This document shows positions 15,880-24,028 of a stretch of DNA of 64,000 bases, one piece after another; positions within the stretch are counted from its first letter, which is position 1; each line of letters opens with the position of its first letter. The stretch lies in assembly GCA_016713305.1 (NCBI GenBank), contig JADJPK010000004.1:310001-374000 (forward strand). Direction: 5' to 3'. The DNA comes from Betaproteobacteria bacterium. GTDB lineage: Bacteria > Pseudomonadota > Gammaproteobacteria > Burkholderiales > Ga0077523. The notes below the pieces were generated by a model that was given only the letters and a program-made list of their open reading frames with translations, ran no database searches and was not told the origin of the DNA. The translations under genes were made by a program, and so were the position numbers.

Positions 15880-16812
15880 ATGCGCATGGTCATTGTCGGC
15901 GCCGGGGGCGTCGGAGGTTATTTCGGAGCCAGGCTCGCGGCGGCGGGTGAAGACGTCACGTTCGTCGCACGGGGCGCCCATCTCGCGGCGATGCGCGACG
16001 GTGGGCTGAAGGTCCTTTCCAGCCTCGGAGATCTCACGGTGTCTCCGGTCAGGGCGACGGACGATGCATCGTCGCTCGGTCATGCCGACCTGGTGATGAT
16101 TGCGACCAAGCTGTGGTCGACAGACGAGAGCATCGAATCTGCGCGCCCCCTGATGGGTCCCCGGTCCACCATCGTGTCTTTCCAGAACGGCGTTCAGGCC
16201 GAGGACAAGCTGATCGAGGCTTACGGGCGCGAACGCGTCCTGGGGGGTGTCGCAAACATCGCCGCGCTGATCGAGTCGCCCGGAGTCATCCGCCACAACG
16301 GCACCATGGCTCTCCTCCAGTTCGGGGAATTCGATGGCCTGCGCAGCGCGCGCGTGGAGTCGCTCGAAGCCGCGTGCAAGCGGGCCGGCGTGGACTGCAA
16401 GGTGCCGGATGACATCCTCAAGGCCATCTGGGAGAAGTTCGTCTTTCTTGCATCGTTTTCCGCCATGACCACCCTGACGCGGCTCCCCGCCGGCCCGTTG
16501 CGCGAAGACCCCGACACACGGGCCCTGTTCCGTCAGCTGTCCGACGAGGTCGTGGCCGTGGGACGCGCCCGCGGCATCGCTCTGGCCAGCGATGCCACGG
16601 ACGCGATGCTGAAGCGGATCGACGGCCTTCCTGGCCAGATGGTGGCCTCCATGCAGGGCGACCTCATTCGCGGCAACCGGCTGGAACTGCCCTGGCTGTC
16701 GGGAGATGTCGTGAAGATGGGCGAGGCGTCCGGCATTCCCACACCGGCCCACCGGTTTGTGTATGCAGCCCTCAAGCTGCACGCCGACGGCAAGCATCCG
16801 ATGGCGAGATAG
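15880..16812 (+). CDS. Ketopantoate reductase family (PanE/ApbA) oxidoreductase
   Basis: NADPH-dependent 2-dehydropantoate 2-reductase family member of 310 residues. The Rossmann motif is GAGGVGGYFG at 8-17, and VSFQNGVQAED plus ILKAIWEKFVFLASFSAM match the family's substrate-binding regions. The ATG at 15880 begins the Rossmann strand directly; upstream codons in frame overlap the preceding terminator region. Many genomes carry paralogues of this family not involved in pantothenate synthesis, and no pan genes are nearby, so the physiological substrate is open. Confidence 0.82.
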   Translation: MRMVIVGAGGVGGYFGARLAAAGEDVTFVARGAHLAAMRDGGLKVLSSLGDLTVSPVRATDDASSLGHADLVMIATKLWSTDESIESARPLMGPRSTIVSFQNGVQAEDKLIEAYGRERVLGGVANIAALIESPGVIRHNGTMALLQFGEFDGLRSARVESLEAACKRAGVDCKVPDDILKAIWEKFVFLASFSAMTTLTRLPAGPLREDPDTRALFRQLSDEVVAVGRARGIALASDATDAMLKRIDGLPGQMVASMQGDLIRGNRLELPWLSGDVVKMGEASGIPTPAHRFVYAALKLHADGKHPMAR

Positions 16813-16938
16813 CCGGGGTTTCCGGTGTCCCCGGGGGCCGCACCGGGTCCGGGGGCGGTGTCCAGCGGATGTCCGAAGCGTGCCGATGGAGCGGTCGCTT
16901 TCCCGGCCGCTCCTGCTGCACCGCACCAGCGAAAGGTT

Positions 16939-16968
16939 TTGACGCCGTCTCGACGGGCGGATTAGCAT
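16939..16968 (+). promoter_or_regulatory. Sigma-70-type promoter of the putative RNA gene
   Basis: TTGACG (16939-16944), an 18-base spacer, then TAGCAT (16963-16968). Predicted initiation is near 16975. The next protein gene starts 400 bases downstream, beyond an intrinsic terminator, so this promoter most likely serves the RNA annotated at 16975-17299. Confidence 0.5.
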
Positions 16969-16974
16969 CGCCTC

Positions 16975-17299
16975 ACTGTTGCGGTGCGCAGTGAATTCTG
17001 CGTTCCGCGCCGTCGAAACCGTGCCGGGCGTGGAGGAAGCCAGTCCACGCCAGGGTCAAGAAGAAGTGGCACGGATCCGTTCCTTTTGGCAGCGGACCAT
17101 TCTCGTCTGGGTCCGTCATCAGAGACAGAACCGCCCGGTCGTGAGTCCATGCGCCGCTTTCGCGCAGGGGGAAGTCTCCGCCGCTGCCAGCGAAAGGTGA
17201 GCGCCAGGCGCCCGCCGAGGAATGAAGGCGAAGAGGGAATAAGCACCCGAAAAGGGGGAGGAAGGGGCCGGGGCTCGAAAGGGCTCCGGCTTTTTTTTT
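16975..17299 (+). ncRNA. Candidate stand-alone structured RNA, about 325 nt
   Basis: The 562-base gap 16813-17374 holds no convincing protein gene but has a promoter-like pair, nested complementary segments and an intrinsic terminator. Stems visible: CCGTGCC (17019-17025) with GGCACGG (17068-17074), enclosing GGCGTGG (17027-17033) with CCACGCC (17045-17051); CGGACC (17093-17098) with GGTCCG (17110-17115); and long-range TGGCAGCGG (17087-17095) with CCGCTGCCA (17181-17189), which partly competes with the previous stem. A tail rich in GGA and GAGG leads into the terminator. It matches none of the RNase P, tmRNA, 6S, 4.5S or common riboswitch signatures I know. It may be a trans-acting sRNA or a long leader; the terminator argues against simple read-through into msrB. 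Confidence 0.45.
17267..17299 (+). terminator. Strong intrinsic terminator with nine-T tract
   Basis: Ten-pair stem (two G-U pairs) with a GAAA tetraloop at 17267-17290, followed by nine consecutive T at 17291-17299. It lies 75 bases before the msrB start and more than 450 bases after the previous + strand gene, so it terminates something initiated in between. Confidence 0.85.
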
Positions 17300-17374
17300 C
17301 CATTCCGGGACACAATGGCCGCTCCACCTCAGGCGGCATCTCTGGCCGCGGCAGCGCTTCCCGAAGGAGTCACG

Positions 17375-17830
<456 letters not shown>

Positions 17831-17984
17831 TCGGCGCGGGGCGTTGCACCCCGGTCAATTCGGGGTTGCACGCCCCTGCCGGAAGTTGGACCATAGAAGG
17901 CTATCCATCGCGTACCCGGTTCGCGCGCATCGCGCCACGCCACAGGGGAACGCCGGCATCAACGAACCGTGGGGTCCATCCATC

Positions 17985-19373
17985 GTGCAACCAGCCGTCC
18001 AGGCCAATGTAGAACCCGCCATCGAGGAGCTTCGCGTTCTTCTGGGCGACCGCCTATCCACCAGCACCGGCGTGCGCGACCATCACAGCAAGGACGAGTC
18101 GTGGCACATCCCGCATCGTCCCGATGCGGTCGCGTTCCCGGACTCCACCGAGGAAGTGTCCAAGATCGTGCAGATCTGCGCGCGGCACCGCACTCCCGTG
18201 GTGGCCTACGGCACGGGGACCTCCCTGGAAGGCGCTGTCATTCCGGAACACGGCGGCGTGGTCATCGACCTCGTCAATCTGGACAAGGTGCTGCAGGTGA
18301 ACGCCGAGGATCTGGACGTCACGGTGCAGGCTCGCGTCACCCGCAAGCAGCTGAACGAGCACATTCGCGATCTGGGCCTGTTCTTTCCCATCGACCCGGG
18401 CGCGGATGCCTCCCTCGGCGGCATGGCAGCCACCCGAGCCTCCGGCACGAACGCCGTGCGCTACGGAACCATGCGCGAGAACGTGCTGGCGCTGACCGTG
18501 GTGCTGGCGGACGGGCGGATCATCCGCACGTCGCGGCGGGCCAGGAAATCGGCCGCCGGCTACGACCTCACGCGGCTGTTCGTGGGTTCGGAAGGCACGC
18601 TGGGCATCATCACCGAGGTGACGCTGCGCCTGTATGGAATTCCGGAAGCCATGGCCGCGGCCGTATGCTCGTTCGAGTCGCTGGAGGGCGCGATCGACAC
18701 CGTCATCCAGACCATCCAGCTGGGCATCCCGGTCGCCCGCATCGAACTGCTGGACGACGTCCAGATGGATTCCGTGAACAAGTTTTCCAAGCTGGACTAT
18801 CCGGTCAAGAACACCCTGTTCGTCGAGTTTCACGGCACGGAGAACGGCGTGAAGGAGCAGGCCGAGCTGGTCCAGGCCATCGCGCAGGACAATACCGGCG
18901 GGGAGTTCAAGTGGGCCACCAAGCCCGAGGAACGCACGCAGCTCTGGACCGCACGTCACGACGTGACCTACGCCAACAAGGCGCTGCGGCCCGGCTGCGA
19001 GATCTGGGCGACCGACGTATGCGTCCCGATCTCCCGTCTGACGGAGTGCATTCTCGAGACGAAAAAGGACTTGCAGGAGAGCTTCCTCATCGCGCCCCTG
19101 GTGGGACATGTCGGCGACGGCAACTTCCATCTGGGCTTTCTGATCGACCGCAATGATCCGAAAGAGATCGCGGAAGCGGAGCGCCTCAACGAACGTCTCG
19201 TCATGCGGGCGCTGGCGCTCGACGGAACGTGCACCGGCGAGCACGGGATCGGCCTGGGCAAGATGAAATTCCTCACCGCGGAACATGGCGATGCCGTGAG
19301 CGTGATGCGGGAAATCAAGAAGGCACTGGACCCGCTGGGCATCCTCAATCCGGGCAAGATCTTCACGATGTGA
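17985..19373 (+). CDS. FAD-linked oxidase, D-lactate/glycolate dehydrogenase (GlcD/Dld) type
   Basis: Flavoprotein of about 462 residues with an N-terminal FAD-binding-4 domain (VVAYGTGTSLEGAV, IDPGADASLGGMAATRASGT, VGSEGTLGIITEVTL) and a C-terminal FAD-oxidase-C domain (GHVGDGNFHLGFL, TCTGEHGIGLGKMKFL, LNPGKIF). Members oxidise D-2-hydroxyacids to 2-oxo acids, passing electrons to cytochrome c or quinone. The GTG at 17985 is preferred: domain similarity begins shortly after it, while the frame up to an ATG at 17844 is unlike the family. No glcE or glcF partners follow, favouring a single-subunit D-lactate dehydrogenase, but other D-2-hydroxyacids remain possible. Confidence 0.85.
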   Translation: MQPAVQANVEPAIEELRVLLGDRLSTSTGVRDHHSKDESWHIPHRPDAVAFPDSTEEVSKIVQICARHRTPVVAYGTGTSLEGAVIPEHGGVVIDLVNLDKVLQVNAEDLDVTVQARVTRKQLNEHIRDLGLFFPIDPGADASLGGMAATRASGTNAVRYGTMRENVLALTVVLADGRIIRTSRRARKSAAGYDLTRLFVGSEGTLGIITEVTLRLYGIPEAMAAAVCSFESLEGAIDTVIQTIQLGIPVARIELLDDVQMDSVNKFSKLDYPVKNTLFVEFHGTENGVKEQAELVQAIAQDNTGGEFKWATKPEERTQLWTARHDVTYANKALRPGCEIWATDVCVPISRLTECILETKKDLQESFLIAPLVGHVGDGNFHLGFLIDRNDPKEIAEAERLNERLVMRALALDGTCTGEHGIGLGKMKFLTAEHGDAVSVMREIKKALDPLGILNPGKIFTM

Positions 19374-19605
19374 GCGCCGCCCCGCGGCGTGTCCGCCCGG
19401 CGCAGGCGCCCGCGATGGAACGGTCACGGGGTGTCGAGCGGCGGGATGTCGCGGGTGATGCGAATGGCGCCGTGTTCCCGCCGGATGCGGCCTTGACGGG
19501 TCATTCGGTCATGATCGAGCGGCGGACCACCACGCGCGGACTGGGGAGGGTCGGCAGAGCCCGAAGAAGACTGCGGCAGCAAGTCCGCGAGAGTTGATCC
19601 CCGCC

Positions 19606-20310
19606 ATGGAACCGCACGCCGTCGCCGAACTGTCGGATATCCGTTTTCTCTGGGATGCTTCGGCGGCGCCGGTCCTGGATATCGAACGTTTCATGGTCGG
19701 ACGCGGCGAACGGCTGCTGCTCAGGGGGCCCAGCGGAAGCGGAAAGTCGACCCTGCTCGGCATACTCGCGGGCGTGCTGGTACCGCAGCGAGGCGACGTG
19801 CGTGTCCTCGGAGCCGATCTCCGGCGCTTGAGCGGCGCTGACCGGGACCGCTTCCGTGCCGACCACGTGGGCGTCATCTTCCAGCTCTTCAACCTGATTC
19901 CCTACCTGTCCGTGCTGGACAACGTGATGCTGCCCTGCGGTTTCTCGCCGCGCCGCCGCGCACACGCATCGAAGGCGGGAAGCACGATCAGGGATGAAGC
20001 CATGCGCCTTCTGCACAGGCTGGACATGGACTCGCCGGATCTGCTCGACCGGCCCGTGACCGGCCTCAGCGTGGGACAGCAGCAACGGGTGGCGGCTGCG
20101 CGCGCCCTCATCGGCGCCCCGGAACTGGTGATCGCCGACGAACCCACATCGGCGCTCGACGCGGATCGCCGTGCTGCCTTCGTCGATCTGCTGCTGGATG
20201 AGTGCGCCGCCACGGGCGCCTCGGTCGTTTTCGTGAGTCACGACGATCACGCGACCCACCGGTTCGACCGGATCGTCGATCTCCGGCAATTGAATCGCCC
20301 GGCGGCATGA
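19606..20310 (+). CDS. ABC transporter ATPase, LolD/MacB type
   Basis: Cytosolic ATPase of 234 residues. Walker A GPSGSGKST, the Q-loop in VGVIFQLFNLIPYLSV, signature LSVGQQQRVAAARAL, Walker B LVIADEPTSALD and FVSHDDH are intact. The ATG at 19606 is chosen over a TTG four codons earlier. It is followed after 28 bases by an FtsX-type permease and then a DUF3299 protein. The same ATPase-permease-DUF3299 order occurs in the zinc-responsive PA4063-PA4066 locus of Pseudomonas aeruginosa and in Vibrio zrg genes, so a metal-linked role is a reasonable inference. Confidence 0.88.
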   Translation: MEPHAVAELSDIRFLWDASAAPVLDIERFMVGRGERLLLRGPSGSGKSTLLGILAGVLVPQRGDVRVLGADLRRLSGADRDRFRADHVGVIFQLFNLIPYLSVLDNVMLPCGFSPRRRAHASKAGSTIRDEAMRLLHRLDMDSPDLLDRPVTGLSVGQQQRVAAARALIGAPELVIADEPTSALDADRRAAFVDLLLDECAATGASVVFVSHDDHATHRFDRIVDLRQLNRPAA

Positions 20311-20338
20311 AGATCTCCAGCACCGGCGCGGGACCGCG

Positions 20339-21604
20339 ATGATCCTCCGCCTTGCGATCGCGAGCCTTCTCAACCGCCGCCTGACCGCCGGATTGACCGT
20401 CCTGTCCATCGCGTTGTCGGTCGCCCTCCTCCTTGCGGTGGAACGCGTTCGCGAGCAGGCGCGAACGAGCTTCGCCGACACCGTTTCGGGCACGGACCTC
20501 ATCGTGGGCGCACGCACGAGTCCGGTCCACCTGCTCCTCTTCTCGGTGTTCCGGATCGGGAATCCGACGAACACCATGCGATGGGAGAGTCACGAATGGT
20601 TGATGCGACGGCCCGAGGTCGCATGGACGATCCCCCTGTCGCTCGGCGACTCGCACCGCGGTTACCGCGTGATCGGCACCTCGTCCTCGTACTTCCAGAG
20701 GTACCGGTACGCCAGCGGACGTTCGCTCGTCTTCGCTCAAGGCGGCGCATTCACGCAAGCCCAGGACGCCGTGCTCGGGGCCGAGGTCGCCCGTCGGCTC
20801 GGGTACTCGGTGGGGAGCAAGGTCGTGCTGGCGCATGGCGCCGGCGATGTCTCGTTCGCGCTTCACGACGAACGCCCCTTCCGGATCTCCGGAGTGCTGG
20901 CCCCCACGGGCACGCCGGTCGATCGCGCCGTTCACGTGCCGCTCGGAGGGCTCGACGCCCTGCACGCGTCGACGCTCGGCACGGATGACGACGATCCCCT
21001 GGCCGCCGCCTTGCGTTCGCGCGAGGCGCAGGCGACAGGATCCACTGCGCCAGCATCCCTTTCCGCCGTGCTCGTGGGCCTGCACAAGCGCGGCCAGGCG
21101 CTCGGACTGCAGCGCGCGGTGAACGAATTCGACGGAGAAGCGCTCACCGCCATCCTGCCCGGTGCAACGCTCATGGAGGTGTGGGAGATCGCAGGCGTCG
21201 CAGAGCGCGCGCTTTCAGCCGTGTCCTGGATGGTGGTCGCCGTGGGACTGGCTGGAATGCTGGTGGCGCTGCTGACCGGCCTGGCCGAACGACGCCGCGA
21301 AATGGCCGTCTTGCGTTCCGTGGGCGCAAGGCCCTCCCACGTATTCGCGCTGATGCTGTGCGAGGCGGCGATGCTGACGGCTGCGGGCATCGTCGCGGGT
21401 GCCGGAACGCTGCAGGTGCTGGTGGCATCCGGACGTGACTGGCTGGAACGGCAGCTGGGACTCACGGTGAGTGCGGGATGGTTCTCCGGTCACGAGATCC
21501 AGCTCATGCTGCTCGTGTCCGCCGCGGGTACGATCATCGGACTCGTGCCCGCCTGGCGCATCTATCGCCAGTCGCTCGCCGACGGCATGATCGTACGACT
21601 TTGA
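20339..21604 (+). CDS. FtsX/MacB-type ABC transporter permease
   Basis: Inner-membrane permease of 421 residues. One N-terminal membrane segment (about 15-33) is followed by a large periplasmic MacB-PCD-like domain of about 240 residues. Then come three C-terminal segments with the FtsX hallmark LAERRREMAVLRSVGARPSHVFALMLCEA, split here as LAERRREMAVLRS and VGARPSHVFAL. Such proteins do not import solutes like classic permeases; they use ATP to drive periplasmic or lipoprotein-linked work. It pairs with the preceding ATPase and precedes a DUF3299 protein by 20 bases. Confidence 0.87.
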   Translation: MILRLAIASLLNRRLTAGLTVLSIALSVALLLAVERVREQARTSFADTVSGTDLIVGARTSPVHLLLFSVFRIGNPTNTMRWESHEWLMRRPEVAWTIPLSLGDSHRGYRVIGTSSSYFQRYRYASGRSLVFAQGGAFTQAQDAVLGAEVARRLGYSVGSKVVLAHGAGDVSFALHDERPFRISGVLAPTGTPVDRAVHVPLGGLDALHASTLGTDDDDPLAAALRSREAQATGSTAPASLSAVLVGLHKRGQALGLQRAVNEFDGEALTAILPGATLMEVWEIAGVAERALSAVSWMVVAVGLAGMLVALLTGLAERRREMAVLRSVGARPSHVFALMLCEAAMLTAAGIVAGAGTLQVLVASGRDWLERQLGLTVSAGWFSGHEIQLMLLVSAAGTIIGLVPAWRIYRQSLADGMIVRL

Positions 21605-21624
21605 AATCTGACCGGGGAGTCACC

Positions 21625-22278
21625 ATGCACCGCCTGTTACTGAGTCTTCTCTTCTGGACGACGCTGGCCATCGGTGCGGATACGCCGCGTCAACTGATGT
21701 GGAAGGACCTCGCGCCGCGCGCCACCGTCGACAATCCGTTCGCCCACCTCGCCCGCGACCAGTTGCAATGGCTGTCGGACGTGGTTGCCATTCGCGACCG
21801 CAAGGCCCGCGGCGACAAGTCACTGACCGCCAGCGAGCTTTCGGACGAGCAGACAGCCACGCGCAAGCTGGAGAAGGCGGGCATCGACGTGGAGGCTCTG
21901 CTCGCGAAACGCCGCGAAATGGCCGAACAGAAGAAGGCCGGCGCCCACGCGCCCAATGCCGCGCTGGACGGTGCGATCGTGCGTCTTCCGGGTTACGTGC
22001 TGCCCCTGGAAATCACCGGCAAGCAGGTGACGGAGTTCCTCCTCGTGCCGTGGGTCGGCGCCTGCATCCACACGCCGCCACCGCCCGCGAACCAGATCGT
22101 CCACGTCAAGGCAGAGACACCCTTCGAACTGACGGGCGGGATGTTCATGCCGGTCTGGGTGACGGGCCGCATGAGCACGGGCACCCTGAAGAAGGCGCTC
22201 ACGATGATCGACGGATCGTCCGACATCGACGTCGGCTACGCGCTGCGCGCAAGCCGGGTGGAACCGTATCGCGAGTGA
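21625..22278 (+). CDS. DUF3299 periplasmic protein
   Basis: A 217-residue exported protein of the DUF3299 family; biochemical role unknown. The signal peptide is MHRLLLSLLFWTTLAIGA. The family core is LPGYVLPLEITGKQVTEFLL followed by VPWVGACIHTPPPPANQIVHV, with a conserved CIHTPPP that may bind metal. GGGGAG at 21613-21618 sets the start at 21625. It is the third gene of the ATPase-FtsX unit. In the comparable zinc-linked loci a histidine-rich DUF2796 zinc protein is the first gene; it is missing here. Confidence 0.82.
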   Translation: MHRLLLSLLFWTTLAIGADTPRQLMWKDLAPRATVDNPFAHLARDQLQWLSDVVAIRDRKARGDKSLTASELSDEQTATRKLEKAGIDVEALLAKRREMAEQKKAGAHAPNAALDGAIVRLPGYVLPLEITGKQVTEFLLVPWVGACIHTPPPPANQIVHVKAETPFELTGGMFMPVWVTGRMSTGTLKKALTMIDGSSDIDVGYALRASRVEPYRE

Positions 22279-22432
22279 TCTGAGGCCGGGAAACCTCTCT
22301 CTTCCGGATCAACGGCGGTTCTCCCGTCGCGTGACAGGATGCGGGAGATGCGGCTGAGCCGAGGGCGGACGTCCAGATCCCGATGGGCTGCGCCGGGATC
22401 GGTTTGCTGCCTTCCGGAGCGTTCCGTTCCGG

Positions 22433-22972
22433 CTACTTGAAAGCGGGCAGGGCGGCGACAGTCCCCGGCTGACCGGGCACGTGCTCGTGGGGCGCAGGCT
22501 TGTTCATGACGGCGTTCACCTTGACGCTCTCGACGCCGTCCTCGTCGATCTCCACCCGCAGATTGGCGAGCGCGCGGAACTTGAGCTCGGGCGAGTACCA
22601 GATGGTCATCACGCTGAGGTCGCCCTGCGTGCGGACGTGGGCGACAATGAACGACGTGCTCAACTGATTCCACGCGTTCTTGAGGGTGGCGAAGGACGTG
22701 GAGATCATCTCTTCACCGTCCAGTTCGATCGTCACCGTCGTCTGGTCGGTCGTACCGCCCCGTTTCTCCACGGATACCGCCCGGAACCAGCCCGCGCCGT
22801 GGATGGGGACACTCGTCCTCTCCCCCGACCCATGAACGTCCACGGACTTCTCGAGCTGAACGACTTCGCCGCGGACGTCCCCTTCCACGCAGGCGTGCCC
22901 GAGACTGCCCATGGCAAGCAGCCACGGTGCGACGAGCAGGCGAAGATGGCGAGAACCCGGGCAACAGGGCAT
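22433..22972 (-). CDS. Hypothetical exported protein
   Basis: I do not recognise this 179-residue protein. From the ATG at 22972 it has a plausible signal peptide (PGSRHLRLLVAPWLLAMGS) with likely cleavage near GHA-C, so a lipoprotein is possible. The mature part (SVPIHGAGWFRAVSVEK, TIELDGEEMISTSFATLKNA, WYSPELKFRALANLRVE) looks like a beta-rich single domain. GGAG precedes the chosen start. It stands alone between the DUF3299 and TIR genes. Confidence 0.6.
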   Translation of the reverse strand: MPCCPGSRHLRLLVAPWLLAMGSLGHACVEGDVRGEVVQLEKSVDVHGSGERTSVPIHGAGWFRAVSVEKRGGTTDQTTVTIELDGEEMISTSFATLKNAWNQLSTSFIVAHVRTQGDLSVMTIWYSPELKFRALANLRVEIDEDGVESVKVNAVMNKPAPHEHVPGQPGTVAALPAFK

Positions 22973-23165
22973 GTTCGACTCCAATTGCAATGAATTCAGT
23001 CTATCACTGCTTGCGGCGCTTTCCTCATGAGTTCGGTCAAGGAAAGCCGTCATCCCGCCGATGCGTGAAGAGCTTCACGAGTGCGGATTCGGGGACGTCC
23101 AGGCATCCTCGGTCTCCCCTTTCCCATTGGACGCGCCCGATTTCCCGGCTACCCTTGCATCCGTC

Positions 23166-24028
23166 ATGAACGTCTTCCTGAGCTACCGCCGTGGAGATGC
23201 CGCAGGGCACGCAGGACGCCTTGCGGAGGCGCTCGAACGGACGTTCGGTGACGCTGCCGTGTTCCAGGACATCGAAGCCATCGCGCCGGGTGAAGACTTC
23301 GCGGACGCGATCGACCGGGCGTTGTCGGCAAGCGGCGTCCTGCTCGTCATGATCGGCCGTGGATGGCTCGGCGCGGCCGACGCGGAGGACGGCCGCGGCT
23401 GCAACTTCCCGAAGATTTCGTGCGGCTGGAGATCGAGAAGGGATTCGCTCATGGCATTGCCGTGATTCCCCTGCTGGTGGGGGGAGCCCTGATGCCCCGC
23501 GCGGATGAGCTTCCCCCGTCGATTGCTGCGCTCGCGCGCCGGCAGAGCATCGAACTTTCCGATTCCCGCTGGGACTACGACGTGTCGCGGGTCGTGGAGG
23601 CGGTCCGGGCTCTCGAAGGCCGGGACGAGCGGCGGATCGTTTCTCGGCGGCGCCGTGTCGCTGCCGTGGGAGCAGCTGCCGTGGCCGCGAGTGCGGCAGG
23701 GGCCCTGGGATGGCGGATCCTGTCCTCCCGTACACCGGACGTTTCCGGACGGTGGGTGCTGCCTTCGGGGAGCACATGGCGCGTGGTCCAGCAGGGAGAC
23801 TCGGTCTCCATCGAAGAGACGCACTACGAATCGCGCGAGGTCTGGAAACGGGGGAGCGGGACGATCGCGGGTGGCATTCTCCGGTACCGGCTGGATTTCG
23901 TGTTCCAGCCGAATGCCGTGGAAACGGGAGAGCTGCGACTGGAGGCCGATGGACAAGCGTTGCGCGGTACGGCGCTCGTGCCGCCGTCGGAACGCGCCGT
24001 TCCCGTCAACCTCGACCGGTCGCGGTGA
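23166..24028 (+). pseudogene. TIR-domain membrane protein, frameshifted near 23395
   Basis: The N-terminal part from 23166 is a TIR domain: MNVFLSYRRGDAAGHAGRL, VFQDIEAIAPGEDF, GVLLVMIGRGWL. At about 23391-23400 the match jumps one base back: the expected arginine-rich GRRLQLPEDFVRLEIE appears only in the -1 frame, which is open to 24028. Restoring one C in ggccgcggctg would join them. The second part completes the TIR domain (HGIAVIPLLVGGA), then a membrane helix (VAAVGAAAVAASAAGALGW) and a C-terminal domain of about 100 residues. Such proteins occur in signalling and NAD-depleting defence systems. It may be a decayed gene or a sequencing error. The end overlaps the convergent histidine kinase by 23 bases. 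Confidence 0.72.

Noticed and set aside
16975..17299. RNase P, tmRNA, 6S or TPP-riboswitch identity for the structured RNA
   Set aside because: Short resemblances exist (GGAGGAAG, GACAGAACC, TGCCAGCG), but spacing and the other invariant elements of each family are missing.
23363..24028. Second half of the TIR gene as an independent protein starting at 23363
   Set aside because: Its N-terminus overlaps the TIR frame and it begins in the middle of the TIR fold; a frameshift is simpler.
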